Shown here piece after piece: positions 34,001 to 47,600 of a stretch of 64,000 bases of DNA. The notes beneath the pieces were generated by a model. It made no database searches. It saw only the letters and a list, made by a program, of their open reading frames with translations, and was not told where the DNA came from. Position 1 is the stretch's first letter. Every line of letters begins with the position of its first letter. Source of the DNA: Struthidea cinerea (taxonomy: Eukaryota > Chordata > Aves > Passeriformes > Corcoracidae); contig VZTI01001048.1 in NCBI GenBank assembly GCA_013397865.1, positions 2,946,978 through 3,010,977 of the forward strand, read 5' to 3'. Position numbers and translations under genes: made by a program.

Positions 34001-35587
34001 TGTGGCAATGGACACTGTGCTCAGGGCCACAGCAACGCTGCTATTCTGACCCAGAAAAGAGTAGCTCAGACTTGCACACCTGTAGAGCTTGTGCCAATGC
34101 TAAGCCAAGAGAAGAATAACTAAATTCAAATTTAACTTTTTTACTTACAAGACATAGACATTCTCAGTACTGGTGTCAGTGCTAAAAAAACATTTGTTTG
34201 AAGCTTAAATCTGGCCTGAGCTTTTAAGCTGTCCTGAGCCCAGAAAGGGCACTGCATTGCCCACAGAAACCCCTGTACTGAATAAACCAGAAAGTCTCAA
34301 AAGAGAACCTCTTTCTTTGGAAGAGCCTTCAAGAAAAGGGGCACCTTTAAGAACCTGCTGGCCAAGTACAGAATCTATTTCCAAGTCCTGATGTGCCAGC
34401 ACACTCCTTTGCTAGTGAGAAGTGGCCTGCAGGAGAAAACTACACTGTGTGCATGAATAACTAAAGGTATAGATAATACGCCCTCATTATTACAACCAGT
34501 AAGTGTGTATTATTTAAATTACTGCAGGTTTACCGAAATAAGAACTAAGCAAAGCAATCTTAGATTAAGAAGTACCTTTCTGAAGAAGAGTGAAAGAGAG
34601 CCCATCTTGCGAGGCCTGACAGCTGCGGCAGTGAAGTGCTGGGCGTGTCTCTGCTCAACAGGGGAGATCTGCTGCACTGTTAACTGGCCTGGCAACTGCA
34701 GTGCTGCCCCAGTCATCTGAGTGTTCAGGGTGCCAGCCAGAGTCTGGGCACTCAGAGGCTGCATGGGCCCAGACACAGCCTGGGGCTGGGTACCTACATT
34801 TACTTGGACTGGGAAGAAAGTTATTCCTCCATTTTCATTGGCAATACCTGCAATTTAACAAAAAGAGCCTGAAATAAGAGCAAGTTGTGTGGTTTTCAGT
34901 TTTTTAAAACAATTCAGTACTTAGTAGCTGCTTATAACTATACATTTAGCACATTATACGTGAAATTGTTTAATCAAAATACTTTGGAAACTTCATCATA
35001 AGAAGATCATGAAGCTGAACTAAGGTTTTCATACTAATGCAGCTTTCAGTCCCTGTCAGTTCCGGAAGGAGGGCTTACTGAAACAACTGTTTTATAAAAC
35101 AGATCTTGGCAGTCAGAAGAACATCCTTGTGCACTACATGCTCTGTCCTTAAATTCTGCTTGTCTATTCAAACCATTTTTCCTGCTTATGAATCCTTATA
35201 AACATACTTTTTTCTGGCCAACTGTTCCCCCCTCTCTTCTTGGCTGTATTCTAACACTCTGATGGGAACAAGCCTGAATAGTTGTGCAGCAGCTTTTCCC
35301 TCACCTTGCACGGGTATTGTCACCGTCTGCCCGTTGTTGGCTGTCACGGTGGCCGTTGCCACGGTCACTAGGGTCTGGCCGGGCACAGGAGTCACGGACA
35401 CGGCCTCGGGGCTCACGTTCTGCACTGGCACCGTGCTCACCACGGGCTGCGGGGGCACCCTCACAGCAGTGCCACCCTCGGGGGCACTGTCATTGTCAGT
35501 GAACAGGCGCCGCCGCGTGGGGTTGGCTGTGGGAGAGCTGTACCTGTCGTACAGGGTGGCTGGAGGGGAGGAAAGGCCTGGGGAAGA

Positions 35588-35625
<38 letters not shown>

Positions 35626-38600
35626 AATATATATTTAACTCTTGTTTTATAATCCCTTGGTCTACAAATAGGTGATGGAAATCTAATGCAAACCAAAATA
35701 TGTCATGCAAAGCTCTTCAGGAAAAATTTTTTAAAAGTACAGATTGCTTTTGGAGATGACTTAATCTTCAATAATGCTGTGTTTAATATTTCTCTAAGTT
35801 CATGTATTTTATTTTTTCTAGAGAAAAAAGTTTGAGATGTCACATAATATATAGTGGAGTTTCTTTTCTGGTATAACAATAAAGCAAACCAATTAGAGCA
35901 TAAGTTGTTTGTGTGTGCATGTATAAATACTGTTTAATACATGCATACACATGCTGTTCATATCTATCACCTGAGAACACCCTATCAAAGCAGTATTTAG
36001 CTCACACTGATAGAATGAATCCATCAGTCTTAGACCTCAGATGCAACTCTGTGAGTTGCAATACAAATACCATTCACAAATGTGTTTGCAGCTAACTGTA
36101 CATTGGCATTAAAGCAGCTTCCTTCCTTACATAATTTAATCTAAGTAAGCAATGCACAGCATGTTCTGCTTTAAAAAAAATCTCACCTTTTCCTAGTCCT
36201 CCACTTTCAGCACGAACCTCGTTTATTCGTCGTGGTGTCAATGGTGAACCTACAACACTGTTCCCAGCAGATTTCTCGAAGTACTGAGGTGGCATTACCT
36301 AAAATATTTATCCTTTTATTAGAGTGTCTGTATCACACATTAACTACATAGCAAATTTTTAAAAGCTACTGCACTACAGACTTTGAACAGCAAAATTCTG
36401 TGGAAAAAGAACAAGTGACAAACTTACCCTAAGCCAAACTAGCCCAAGAAAACCAGTAATGAGTAGTGATTATGCTGCTCTGGAAGATACACACTTTAAT
36501 AGTCTTTGTGTGACTACTTCTGTGTGTACTTTTTACCACGTTTCTTGCTTAATAATCTCTTCAAGTGGGACTTCCCTGCTTGACCATTTTTGTTCATTGT
36601 TCTGCTAACCAATAAAATACTGGACAAAATTCTGGGTGAGAATTCTCTCTGCTGCCTGTCTCTGTTCCAGATGTCTCCACAGAGATGACCCTGACCAGGC
36701 AAGAGCACACTGCACTTACTGTTTTCCCTGCACTGATGGGCTGGGATGGTGGGACTGCTACTGGGCCTCGTAAGGCCTCTCCTTCAGGGTTCGAAGTCCT
36801 CTGTCTAATTATGAAAGCAATGTAACACATAGAAAGATGTGCTCACCTCTTCACAAGTAGGAATTTTGTTTTCATTCTCTCTGATCCTGTCCCACAGTAC
36901 GGATTCCCGTTTCCATGCCATACTTTCCAGGATCTGTTCTTCAATGTGGTTCAGGTGTTTTACCACTTCCCGACAAAGGCCATCCTCTGCTCTAATGAAA
37001 ACCTCAATTACCTGTGCAGTGGATAATTATGATCAACATAACATACTTCTTTCATATATTGATTCTTCAACAAAGATCTAAGTCCAATACTTGATTTTCA
37101 TGGAAGAAGAGACTATTAGAAATATGAAGGCCTGCATTACTATGACTCAATCCTATATTGTTATACAGGTCAATGAGCACTCATGACTTGATAAGCATTT
37201 CTAGCTATCAAACACATTACCTTGTAAAAATGATAAACTGGAATGTCAAATATTTCGGTGATGAACGGGAAGTTTCCAGGTGGGTTGTATGTAAAGGTAA
37301 TGATCTCCAGGCAACATGCCAGCAGAGACCTGTGAAACACATCTTGCTCCAGTATTGCCTGCAAGAGTTACAAATTTTAAAGCTTATTCTACAGTGTAAC
37401 TATAGAACAATAAAACACTTTTTATTGTCTCTACAGCAAGATTCTCAAGCTTACAAAAAGTGAAGCTATTTTGTAAGGGACAGAACAGAATTCAAAATGA
37501 GCCATCTTTACTCATTAAAAATTTCATCTATCTTTGTGTTTGCAAACACAAATAATTTCTTGAACCTTTTTTCTTCCATTCAGGTGTACTTACAAGGTTC
37601 TTCTCAGAGATTTACCCTCATTTTAAATAGCTGACAATTCTGCTCTACATCTGTTTTTTTGCAGGTCCAACTTTAAAAGTGAGGAATGCTTTGATTAGTT
37701 TTCCTTACAGATAAGTCAGCATCTCCCAGTCTCTTCCTCTCTTGCTCAATGACTGACTCCAAGACCTTGTAGTAGAGCATCTCAGCACGACGAAAATGTT
37801 TACTAGCAACATCTGCAGGAAGTTTAAATAAAAGCAGTATTGTAAAATGCAACACAAAAGTATTATCTTCTTCATCTTCAGATACAGAGATGCAACAGTA
37901 GCTTGTGTGGATTTCTGTGCAGCTGTGACTACAATACTTTCAGGACTAAACCAGTTAATGTAGGAATCCTTCTCCTACATTGCACTGACTTGTGAATGCA
38001 GAGCAGAGTAACTTGCTACTGAACCCAGATTTTGGTGACATCACCATGTATAAGAACAATCCTTAACATTGCTGTAATGTACACAATTTCAATTCAGAAA
38101 ATGCAATGAAAAATACACCTGTATGGATCCACCTTGCACTGTGCAACAAAAAGCACTGAAGGAACTAAGTTGACAAGAACAAAGGAAGGCCTTATTAAGA
38201 AACAAGCTCAAGAGCATCTTCCTTATATTCAATCCATCTCCAGGTACTTCAGATACCAGGACAACTTTGCAAATTGTGTTTTTGTGTTTATACTGGCAGG
38301 ATTTTAATACCTGTACTAATCCATCCTTGTATGTAACCTAAAATTGCTGTTGGGTTTTTAAAGACTACAGTTACTCAGATTTTCTCTACCATCACAGAAA
38401 TCCATGCCATCACTAATATTCTTATATTTGAGAGAAAAAGTGGTACACTTAACAGTGCTTTTCATTTCACTTCTCTAGAACTCAAAGCATGATCAAATTC
38501 CAGTGATTCAAACTAAGGCTGATTATAAAATTTTACACAGCATTGAAATTTGCTATGTCTTAAGAATACAGGAAAAGTCAAGAGAAGTAGAAAAGACACT

Positions 38601-41600
38601 TGTGCTAAAGCATAACCTGTATGTAAAACTTAATTACAAGAGATGGATGTGTTTACAGGCATTTCAATTCTTATCTGGATAAGCAAAACGTTTCTCACCT
38701 TTGGAAAAATTACTGAATTCTCCTTCAGACTGTGTGCTCTGACAGTACACTTCGTGCATTTCTTTTACTCTGTTTGCAATGGATTGAGAAGGATCTCTGG
38801 AACATGACCTGAAAACAAAAACTAAACATTTTCAATGTACTATTCCTACTAAGACCAAAACCCCCCTATTTTTCATATGTTGAAAGCATAAAAAATGGAA
38901 ATATATTGCACAGCAATACAAACAGACCCAAATGTGTCTCACTGCAAAACATCATATTATTGTATACACTGCAGTAAATCTGCTCATCTTTTCATCATCA
39001 GGGAGAGATACTTAACAGCACTTTCCACATGACATAAAAATTATTTTAAAATACATTATTCCTGAAGCAACAGTTTATCCACATGCCAAACAAGGTTTGG
39101 CTTGCCTCTCCCACAGTATGGAGGGATTTCCTATGTAGTGCCATTTGCTAAGCAGGAAGAAAAGTCTTGACAATTTTATACTGGCAATTTGTGGTTAGAG
39201 AAGCTCAAAACTGTTGGGTTTTAAATGGTGGATGTTCATCAGTCTCTAAGGACAGATGTGTCTAAATAAAGAGATTATTCCTTTGAAATGTAAATGTATC
39301 TCTGGATTCCATTTTACTCCAGGAGTAAAAGACTGGCTCACATTTTAAATTACACTGTTTAGAACTAATGTTTGCTATTAAAACTAGAATAGAAAATAGG
39401 ATTATTTGGCTAAACATCAAATTTACCTGAGTATTTGCTCCAGATTTTCACTGGGGGCATTTTTCAGCCCTGCCAGCATCGTGTGCAGGCGGCTCAGGCT
39501 GTAGGTTGCTATGGAAACAGGTGTCACGTATGGGTTGCTCTCTTTAATATACTTGCGGCCAGTAAGGGGGGTTGTGATCCTAAGTGATTTGGACTGAAAA
39601 CAAAAATATAACCACATATACATATGCACACTATTATAAACTTTGATAAAGGTCATAACCTAGAAACATCAATCTGCAGAATTCTTACTCTGTGTTATGA
39701 AAAAAAATGGCTCCCAATCAAACAGCCCAAACCAGACCATGACTCAGGTAAGAGCCAGCAATGAACAATTTGTCTGTGCCGCTCAGACGTTTGTATCAAA
39801 CCGTTCTGTATGAACAGAGGGGATGTGACCTGTGCTGAAATGCAGATGCTGGAATTGAAGTGTGAAACAATTAGACCAATCTAAAAAAATCCCCCTCAAA
39901 CCCCAGTAGTGCCTTTCTAGCACCTGAGTAACAAAGGCAGCTGAACCTCATAGGAAAAGTGACCTAGAGTTTCCTTTCAGCAGGTTTAACCTCTAATATG
40001 AGAAGTTCTTCTGATCAGCACTTTAGTTTATTTGCATCCGATCAAGCCGTCGCATTAAAATAATATAACATAAAGGATATCCCTTCAATTAGCACACAGC
40101 AAAATCAATGCATCTTCTAACCACCTAACCACACAATTACTTATTTTAACAAGAACATTACATTCTTCACCATGAAGTCTAGCTCCCAGTACTCCTCCCA
40201 TTTTCTCCCCACACTCCTAGATGTGTCCTTATTTCTGTCTCCATAGACTGTCAGGGAAGGTGGCATATAAAAACAGCAACAGACCATGCCATACTCACCC
40301 TGTCAAAATGCTGCTGCAAATTATGCTTCACTTGTACCCTTTCAGCTGTTTCCATTCCTGAAGGTGTGTTTAAGCACCTCGTGAGAGTTCCAATTTCTTC
40401 ATCTGCATCCTCGCCAAGGAAGATTCGCTCATCGAGATTTCCCACTGACAGAACATACTCCTCATAGGCCTTGTTGATGGCTTTGCTACAGCAGAAAGGA
40501 AAGACAGACAAACCCCCTTTATTTAGACTGCTTTGTTCACCTGCTCACACAATGAACACAGTTCTGGCCTGGGGGAAGTCTACGTCAGATTTCTTTTGAC
40601 CCTCACTGAAGCACTGAAGCTCCTTTAAGATCTACAGTACCTTAAACGTAACAGTGGAAGGACATTATTTTCCCTACATATCTGATGCCCTGCCATTTAT
40701 CCAGCTGCAGGAAGAATGCAGTAAAATACTGAGAACTCCTACTTTGTGGAAACTCCTCAGAATTTACACAGCATCATATCATAAACTACACTGAACCATT
40801 TTTGTATCATTAAAAGAAAGTAATTCACACCCATAAACATCTCTAAACACCACCACGCCCAATTTTTTCCCTCCCACTTCCTATTCAATGTGCTCCCACA
40901 GCATTTTCATAATAACTCTTTGAGTTATATACAAAAAAAAAAAAAAAATCCAGGAAAGAGAAACATAAGAATAAAAGCAGACATCAGGTACCACCATCCT
41001 GAAGCATTATTCCTCTTTCAAGCAGGCCTCAGCCCACAGCACTCACAGGAACTGGAAGGCAGTGGTGGATGGCCATTACTAAACACATAAGGCAGCTGGC
41101 TGCTACCAATGCTCAGATAAGGTAACAAGAGCAGCTGGGTTACAGAGGGACACTCATACAAAGCACACCACAAACAGTGACTTACACGCTATCTCCAAAG
41201 TTCCCAGGATCTAGAAATCCAGTCAGATTTTCATCTTTTCCTTTTAAGAGCTGTAAGACATTTAAGAACAAAGGATGGGCATTTCACTTCTTATAAAGGT
41301 TTTGAAGGTAACAAGTAAGGAGAGATTTTTCTACATTACAAATTTACTGACCAACCTTTTTGTCAAAAAGCTTCCGAATATATGGCTTCCAAAAATGTTC
41401 CTTTATACCTTTTGCTTCTAAAACTAATCCATAATGTAGAGAACACAGTTTTTCAATGATGCAGGGAGGATCAGATGATACTTTATAATCCTTACTATGG
41501 AAGTCTTCAGGTAGACCTACAATTAAGAATATTTTATGATTTAATTTTGCAAATCCATATCCTGTTTTCTTATTAAACTTAGATTCTAAGCTGTGTAGTC

Positions 41601-44600
41601 AAGCTAGTATGAAATTAGAACAGTAAACTAACTAGTTCCCTTGAAAGAACTACTAATTACATAATGCCCACTCAACTGGATAATGTTATCAAAAGCAAAT
41701 TTTAAGTTAGAGATTTAAGAACATTAGTGACTGAGTGATAAAAATTAAATATATCAATTCTAATAGGAAAAAAATCAAACACTTGTGAACTACAATATCT
41801 ATTTGAGATAATGGTCCCAGGTCACATCTGAAGCACTACAAGTATAGGCCAATACTGTACAGCATTGAAAATGAAATGCAAGTCTGGGAAGAATTACATC
41901 AGAAACTCAATGGCAACTTCTCACCATTCATTTGCATTTGTGGTTATCAAGTCAACCTGTACTTCCATTCTCTTCAAAAAGAGAACAGCAGCAATTCAGA
42001 AATGAGAGAGAAACAAATCTCCTGTTTGAGCCCTGGGTCTTTCCAAACTGCTGCATCACGGGAACATTCCAGTCTTACTGTGTCCAGTGATGGCTGCATC
42101 ATTATGCACTTTTTCACTGACATTAAACCCTCATTAACTCAAGTTATTACTATCAAGCTTCCTTCACGGGTATTTCCACAGTACATCAGATTCTTGACTT
42201 AATGTGTTATTGACAAAATTCACTAGTCTGTTATTACATACTACATTAATAGAATTAGAATTGCACAGCCAGATACAGAAAATATTAATTCTCATGTATT
42301 TCAAATCAACTTTTTTTTTCAACATACCTTTAAAATTAGGATTCAGGAGTTCTTTACGGTTAGGACACTGCAGAGCATTTCCATACACGAGATCCAAAGC
42401 ACACAACAAGAGATGGTAGGAATTGACCAAGTCATCACTGATCATAGGAAAATTTCCTGCAATATTAGAAAGACGTAAGACAAAAAAATAGCATGGATTT
42501 GAACACTTCTGTAACCAAGAAACTGATGATGTTTGTATTACAATGAATAATGGAATCTTGGAAACACAGACTTTGGTGACTATAAATATCTGGATAGCAA
42601 CACAGGCAGTAAAGCAGACTCACATTTAATAACATATAACAAATATAAAAGTAAAATATTTTTTCAGAAACAACAGTTGTGAAGGAATTCAAATATATTG
42701 TGCTGTTTTGAATTCAAACGATACCAAAATGTTGATAAATATCCTGTTGCTGCTCCCTCATTCACAGTAATCTCATCAGCCAGTGCATAAATAACTCGCA
42801 GCAGCACAAACTGCCTCAAGGAAGAAAAATGTGCTTCCGTAACTCTGGCAGCACCAGCCCCACTGCCTGGCAGTCACGTCCCTCACTGGATTCCCACTGC
42901 ACCTGCCCAAAGCAAATCCTGCTCTAGAGGCTGAGGAGGGGTAGAAGGTGTTCCAAGACTCAACTTTTCCCCTGTTCCTTGACTTTGCATTGCTGTAAAA
43001 AGTTGCAAAGAACTTTAACCTTGGCAAGGCTAGACCCAGGTCTTCAGATGGCCTAGAAAGTGCTCCCTCCTTCAGCCCCTGCCCCTCACTCTCCAGAACA
43101 AATCTCTATTTAACTCAAAGTCAGATTTTTCTTTTTTAACAAGCTGTTTTCTTACAAAAATTTTGCTGGGGGGCATGGTCATTATAAACAGTAACAAATG
43201 TAACTTTATTTCCCTTTGCTTTACAGAAGAGCTAAAATGTGCCTCTGATCTGGTTTATTAAGTATTTTTTATTTATTATCTTCCTGCAGAAAAGAGCCAT
43301 TGTAACCTCTTCACTCTTTTATTATCTTCCACAAAGATCACATTCAGAGTCATTACTCTTTACTGAACTCATTTATGTTTATGATATTCCTCTAGAGGAG
43401 TGGCCATAGCTAAAAACAGTTTTGTAAAATAAACTATACAATTAATTAATATCATAAATCACAATTCCATTGTTTTTTATGCACAGCATGATGTTTCTAT
43501 TATTCCTTAAATACTAATAACTCTTCCACTCTTTCCATCCCCTCTTTATACTCAGGGAAGCTCCAAATCACTTAGTTGAACCCACTCTGAAGAACAGATT
43601 TAAATTCTTGAAGAAATCTATAATATAGTAATAAACTCACTTAGAACACATCAAAATGAATATATGATTAGAGAATTTTTCTCAATTATGCTGTTATTTT
43701 TCTATCAGTAACACACTAGTTTGTTCAAATTTATGTTATTTTCTGGTTCTATGTTTATTAGAAGAAAAATAATTTCAATGCAGAGAATTTTAGCTATTTA
43801 AAAAAATGAACTCTAGATGAAATTTTAATTAACTTTATCCACTTATCAGTTATTTCCAAATCATCAAAAGTTCACAGCAAAGCAATGCAAGTCCTAAATA
43901 CTATTAGCAAAACTTAAATCAATAAAATTCTAAATCTAACTGTCATAACATAGGTTCAATTTCACAACCATGACGACTACCACAGCAATAATTAGTCAGC
44001 ACAGTCAAAAATAAATATAATTTCACAGTACCAGTAGTTCCGTAGTAATTTTTTGTTGCTGACATTTCAAACAATGCTCACTTTCACAACATATCAAATA
44101 ATAAAAAACAGTTATCTCAGTGCAGCAGAGATTTTTTTCCCCCATCGATTTTAAACAAAGAAATAGAAGAGTTTAAAGATTCTTACAAACAGTATGCCAG
44201 AAGTGCAGTCCCACTAACCAAGGGGCTCCTTCAGTGTGCAGTGCATGAACTGAAGGCAATGGGCTGCAGGAACAGACAAGCCTGGGCCTGCCACTGATGT
44301 GCGGTTGCTGTGATAAGGATTTACCACCCACCCCCAAAACACACAGAACAAAACCTCACACCAACACCTAATGCCTTAATAGTCAACACTCAGTTTCCAT
44401 TTTTGTGCTGCCACACTTTAATAATCACTTAGTAACTTTACAGCTTCTGTGTACTGTATTTATTTCTGTTTCTTGTAAAATTCAATTGGATGCATTATCA
44501 ACATGGTATTCTCTGTAAGGTTAGTTAGCATGTCTGAAACTGCTTGCTAATTAAGATGTAGTCAATCAATGATGCAGTTACTCAAACATATTCATCAATA

Positions 44601-47600
44601 ATTTAGCAACAGGAAGATCCATGAAGTCCCTCTGCACCTTGTCAACCATCCAGTCTTCCCACAGAAGTGAGGACTTTACAGAAGGGAAAAGAAAAATCTG
44701 TGATTTTTCAGACTGACCTACTTACTCTCTCAGCTGCCTACCTAGGCTAAGGAAGTGAAGTCCTGACTGACTGGAAATAAGTACAGTACTAACTCTCCTC
44801 TGGGCTCAGTGGATGAAATCCATTGTGCTTCAGGGCTGAAAGCACCACACTTGTCTAGGAAAGATTTCTCTTGCCCTCTAAGGTGAAATTTGCAGCCTTA
44901 CAAAAAGGCATCTTCTTCACAGGACAGAGTACTCAGTGCAGCCCCAGCACACCCTTCCTGACCTTCGTACAGGGATGCGGTGCTGAGGGTTCAGTACTGC
45001 TGCCAGGATCCCTCTGCAGTGTGGCACAGTGTAGGAAGAAAGGCTTTGTAAAAAAATTTCTGTGCTGAACAAAATTAGTGCCAGGCCATTCAATATTGCC
45101 ACAGCCTACTCTGTCCTAGCCTCAAAATCATCCAGTTAACAAAATCACAGCACATTGTAAGAATCTTAACATTGATTCACTTATAAATTTGAAAAAACAC
45201 ATCCCACCACACACCCCCAAACCAAACCAGAATTCCTTTTATCCCTTTCATTGAAGACATTAAAATATTGGTTTTCCTCTAAAAGACGTTATATTATGAA
45301 AAAAATATCAAGTTACTGGACATTATCAGTGGATTTCAATCTACAATGATGCTTTTTCCAAGTTTTTCCAACAAATATCAATCCTATTTTTACCTTCCCC
45401 AAAGCACTACCTTACTTATCCATCACTCACAGTGAATACTCATCAAAGCAGGACTTGACACAAGGCCTAGTGATGTGGAAACTCTTTAAGACACAGATTT
45501 GATGAGGAAAGATTTTAGACTATATGTGCTGTGACTGGACAACTGAAGCCTAAAATGAGGATTTAATCCTTTTTCTCCTTCCTTTTTCTCCCAACAGTCA
45601 TTATCGAGAAAAACACCTGAAATTCTCTACTGTTCTTATAAGCTTTAAGACTGCTCTTACAATAAAGGTTATATGTACACTGCACCTATTTGGTGTTTTA
45701 AGGACTGATATAAAATAATGACTAATAAACCCATGCCTGCTGTATTTAATCCATTTCAGATCTCTTACCTTTTGCATGAACAAACAGCACCCAACAAAAC
45801 TGGAAAACTTCAGTCACAGTACATGGTTGTCGTCTTTTGGAGGAAAACACAGCAAGAAGACAATAAGCTCGATGAATCAAAACTGACAAAACATCATACA
45901 ACAGTCAATAATTCAAAGAGAAAACCAAGCTTTACTACAGTGTGGCCAAAATCTTACATCCTTCCCACAAAACCCTGCCTAAAGCTAATACAGAAAGATG
46001 CACACAGGTTTAGTGTAGGCACAATCAGAACTCCAGTCTGAGCCTGCAAGTTCAATTCCACAGCACTCCTAACACAAACAGTAACAGAAACAAAGCTTCC
46101 ACTATAATGTAAAATATCCACAAGATCTGCATCGATGAAGAAATCCATGGGATTTACTGGGCAGTGAAACAGACTAAACTTCGCAATACTAGTGCTTCCC
46201 TTGTCTACAGGCTGATTGAAATCCGTCCCCTCTCCCCTACCCCCCAAATAATTAGAAACTCAGCAGCTTTGGGATTTCCTGCCCCCTGTCAGATCTGAAA
46301 CCAAAAAAAAAGAGATTAAAAATTTAACACAAGTAAGGACAAATCAACTCTGATACTATAAACAACAACTATGAAAATACAGTCAAAATACTACTAAAAC
46401 AACCAAGCAACTTCACTATATTTTCACTACAGTAATACTCTAAAATCAGTCTGGAAATAACAGAAACACACCTCTGTTTTCTTCCTCTCTGTTGACGAGG
46501 TTGATCTTCTTGAGGATACCTGAAAATGTCCTGAAAAATGGGCTCATACTTCTTAAAAATGACTGCAGAAACAGTAAAGTTTCTCTCTAATCTCTCAGTT
46601 CGCTCTCTGAACTGGGACGGTAGATTTGCCATGTCTTCCCACTTCTTCATCTTGTTAAAAAACTCGATCAAGCTGGAAATACCCAACAGGTTAGATCAGA
46701 AAGGCCGTTTGTTTTTCCTGCAGAAATAAACTCTACATTTTCAATGAAAGTGCAATTTCTACTGCCCAAACCACTGAGGAAATGGTGGCATTGCAAACAT
46801 GACAACGAACTCGGAGCCAGTCCTTCACCCATAAACACGGGTGAGCTCAGACAGCTCGTGAAATATTTTTAGATCCTCGGCTGATAACCATGTTAACTAT
46901 GTACTCACAGGTCTGACATTTCCTCACAAAGACAAAATCAGCTCCAGCAGTCAGATTATTCTGAAATCAGATTTGCCTCATTTTTCAGAATAATTTATTA
47001 ACTTAAATAAAATAACCTGTGAGACCTACAATGCTAAGAATATTCTACAACATATGAAAAACCCCTTAAGTTTTAGTAAATTGCACTTCGCAAATTTGGT
47101 TTTAATTCCTTTTCTGCTTCTTTATCTGCACCTTCTTTTTCAGTGTTACTAGTCATTGATAGCCTAGATCACAGAAACAATTTATCAACATTCAATTCCC
47201 TGAACTTCTGATTTGGAAAACAGAAGTTTATAGAAGAACACTTTTGTTTAAAACAACAGCAATGCTTCAACAGTAGAGTAAATGGGAGAAAAAGTATGTA
47301 AGAACATTTTTTCTTCTTTTTGTGCCAATCTATGGAATTTTTAGAAAACAATGAGATTGCTAATAAATAAATTGTTTCAGAAGCTTTTCTTTATTACTTT
47401 ATGGACATAAACATTTGATGCAAATTTGTTCATCAGATTCTGACCTCATTTAGTGACTTTAGCAAGAACATGTGAAAAGTGATGTTTTCTTATGTAAAAA
47501 TGGAGATAAATCATGTGAATATTTTCACAGTGAACTGGTAAAAATGGTTTCTCATGCGAGAAGTTCATACTTCGCACATCCCAAAAATTGACTGTTCTTC

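Noticed and set aside
36720..36800. tRNA B-box-like string GGTTCGAAGTCC near 36,787
   Set aside because: There is an extra base in the T-loop motif, and no acceptor stem or A box at the proper distance. It is intronic RBL2 sequence.
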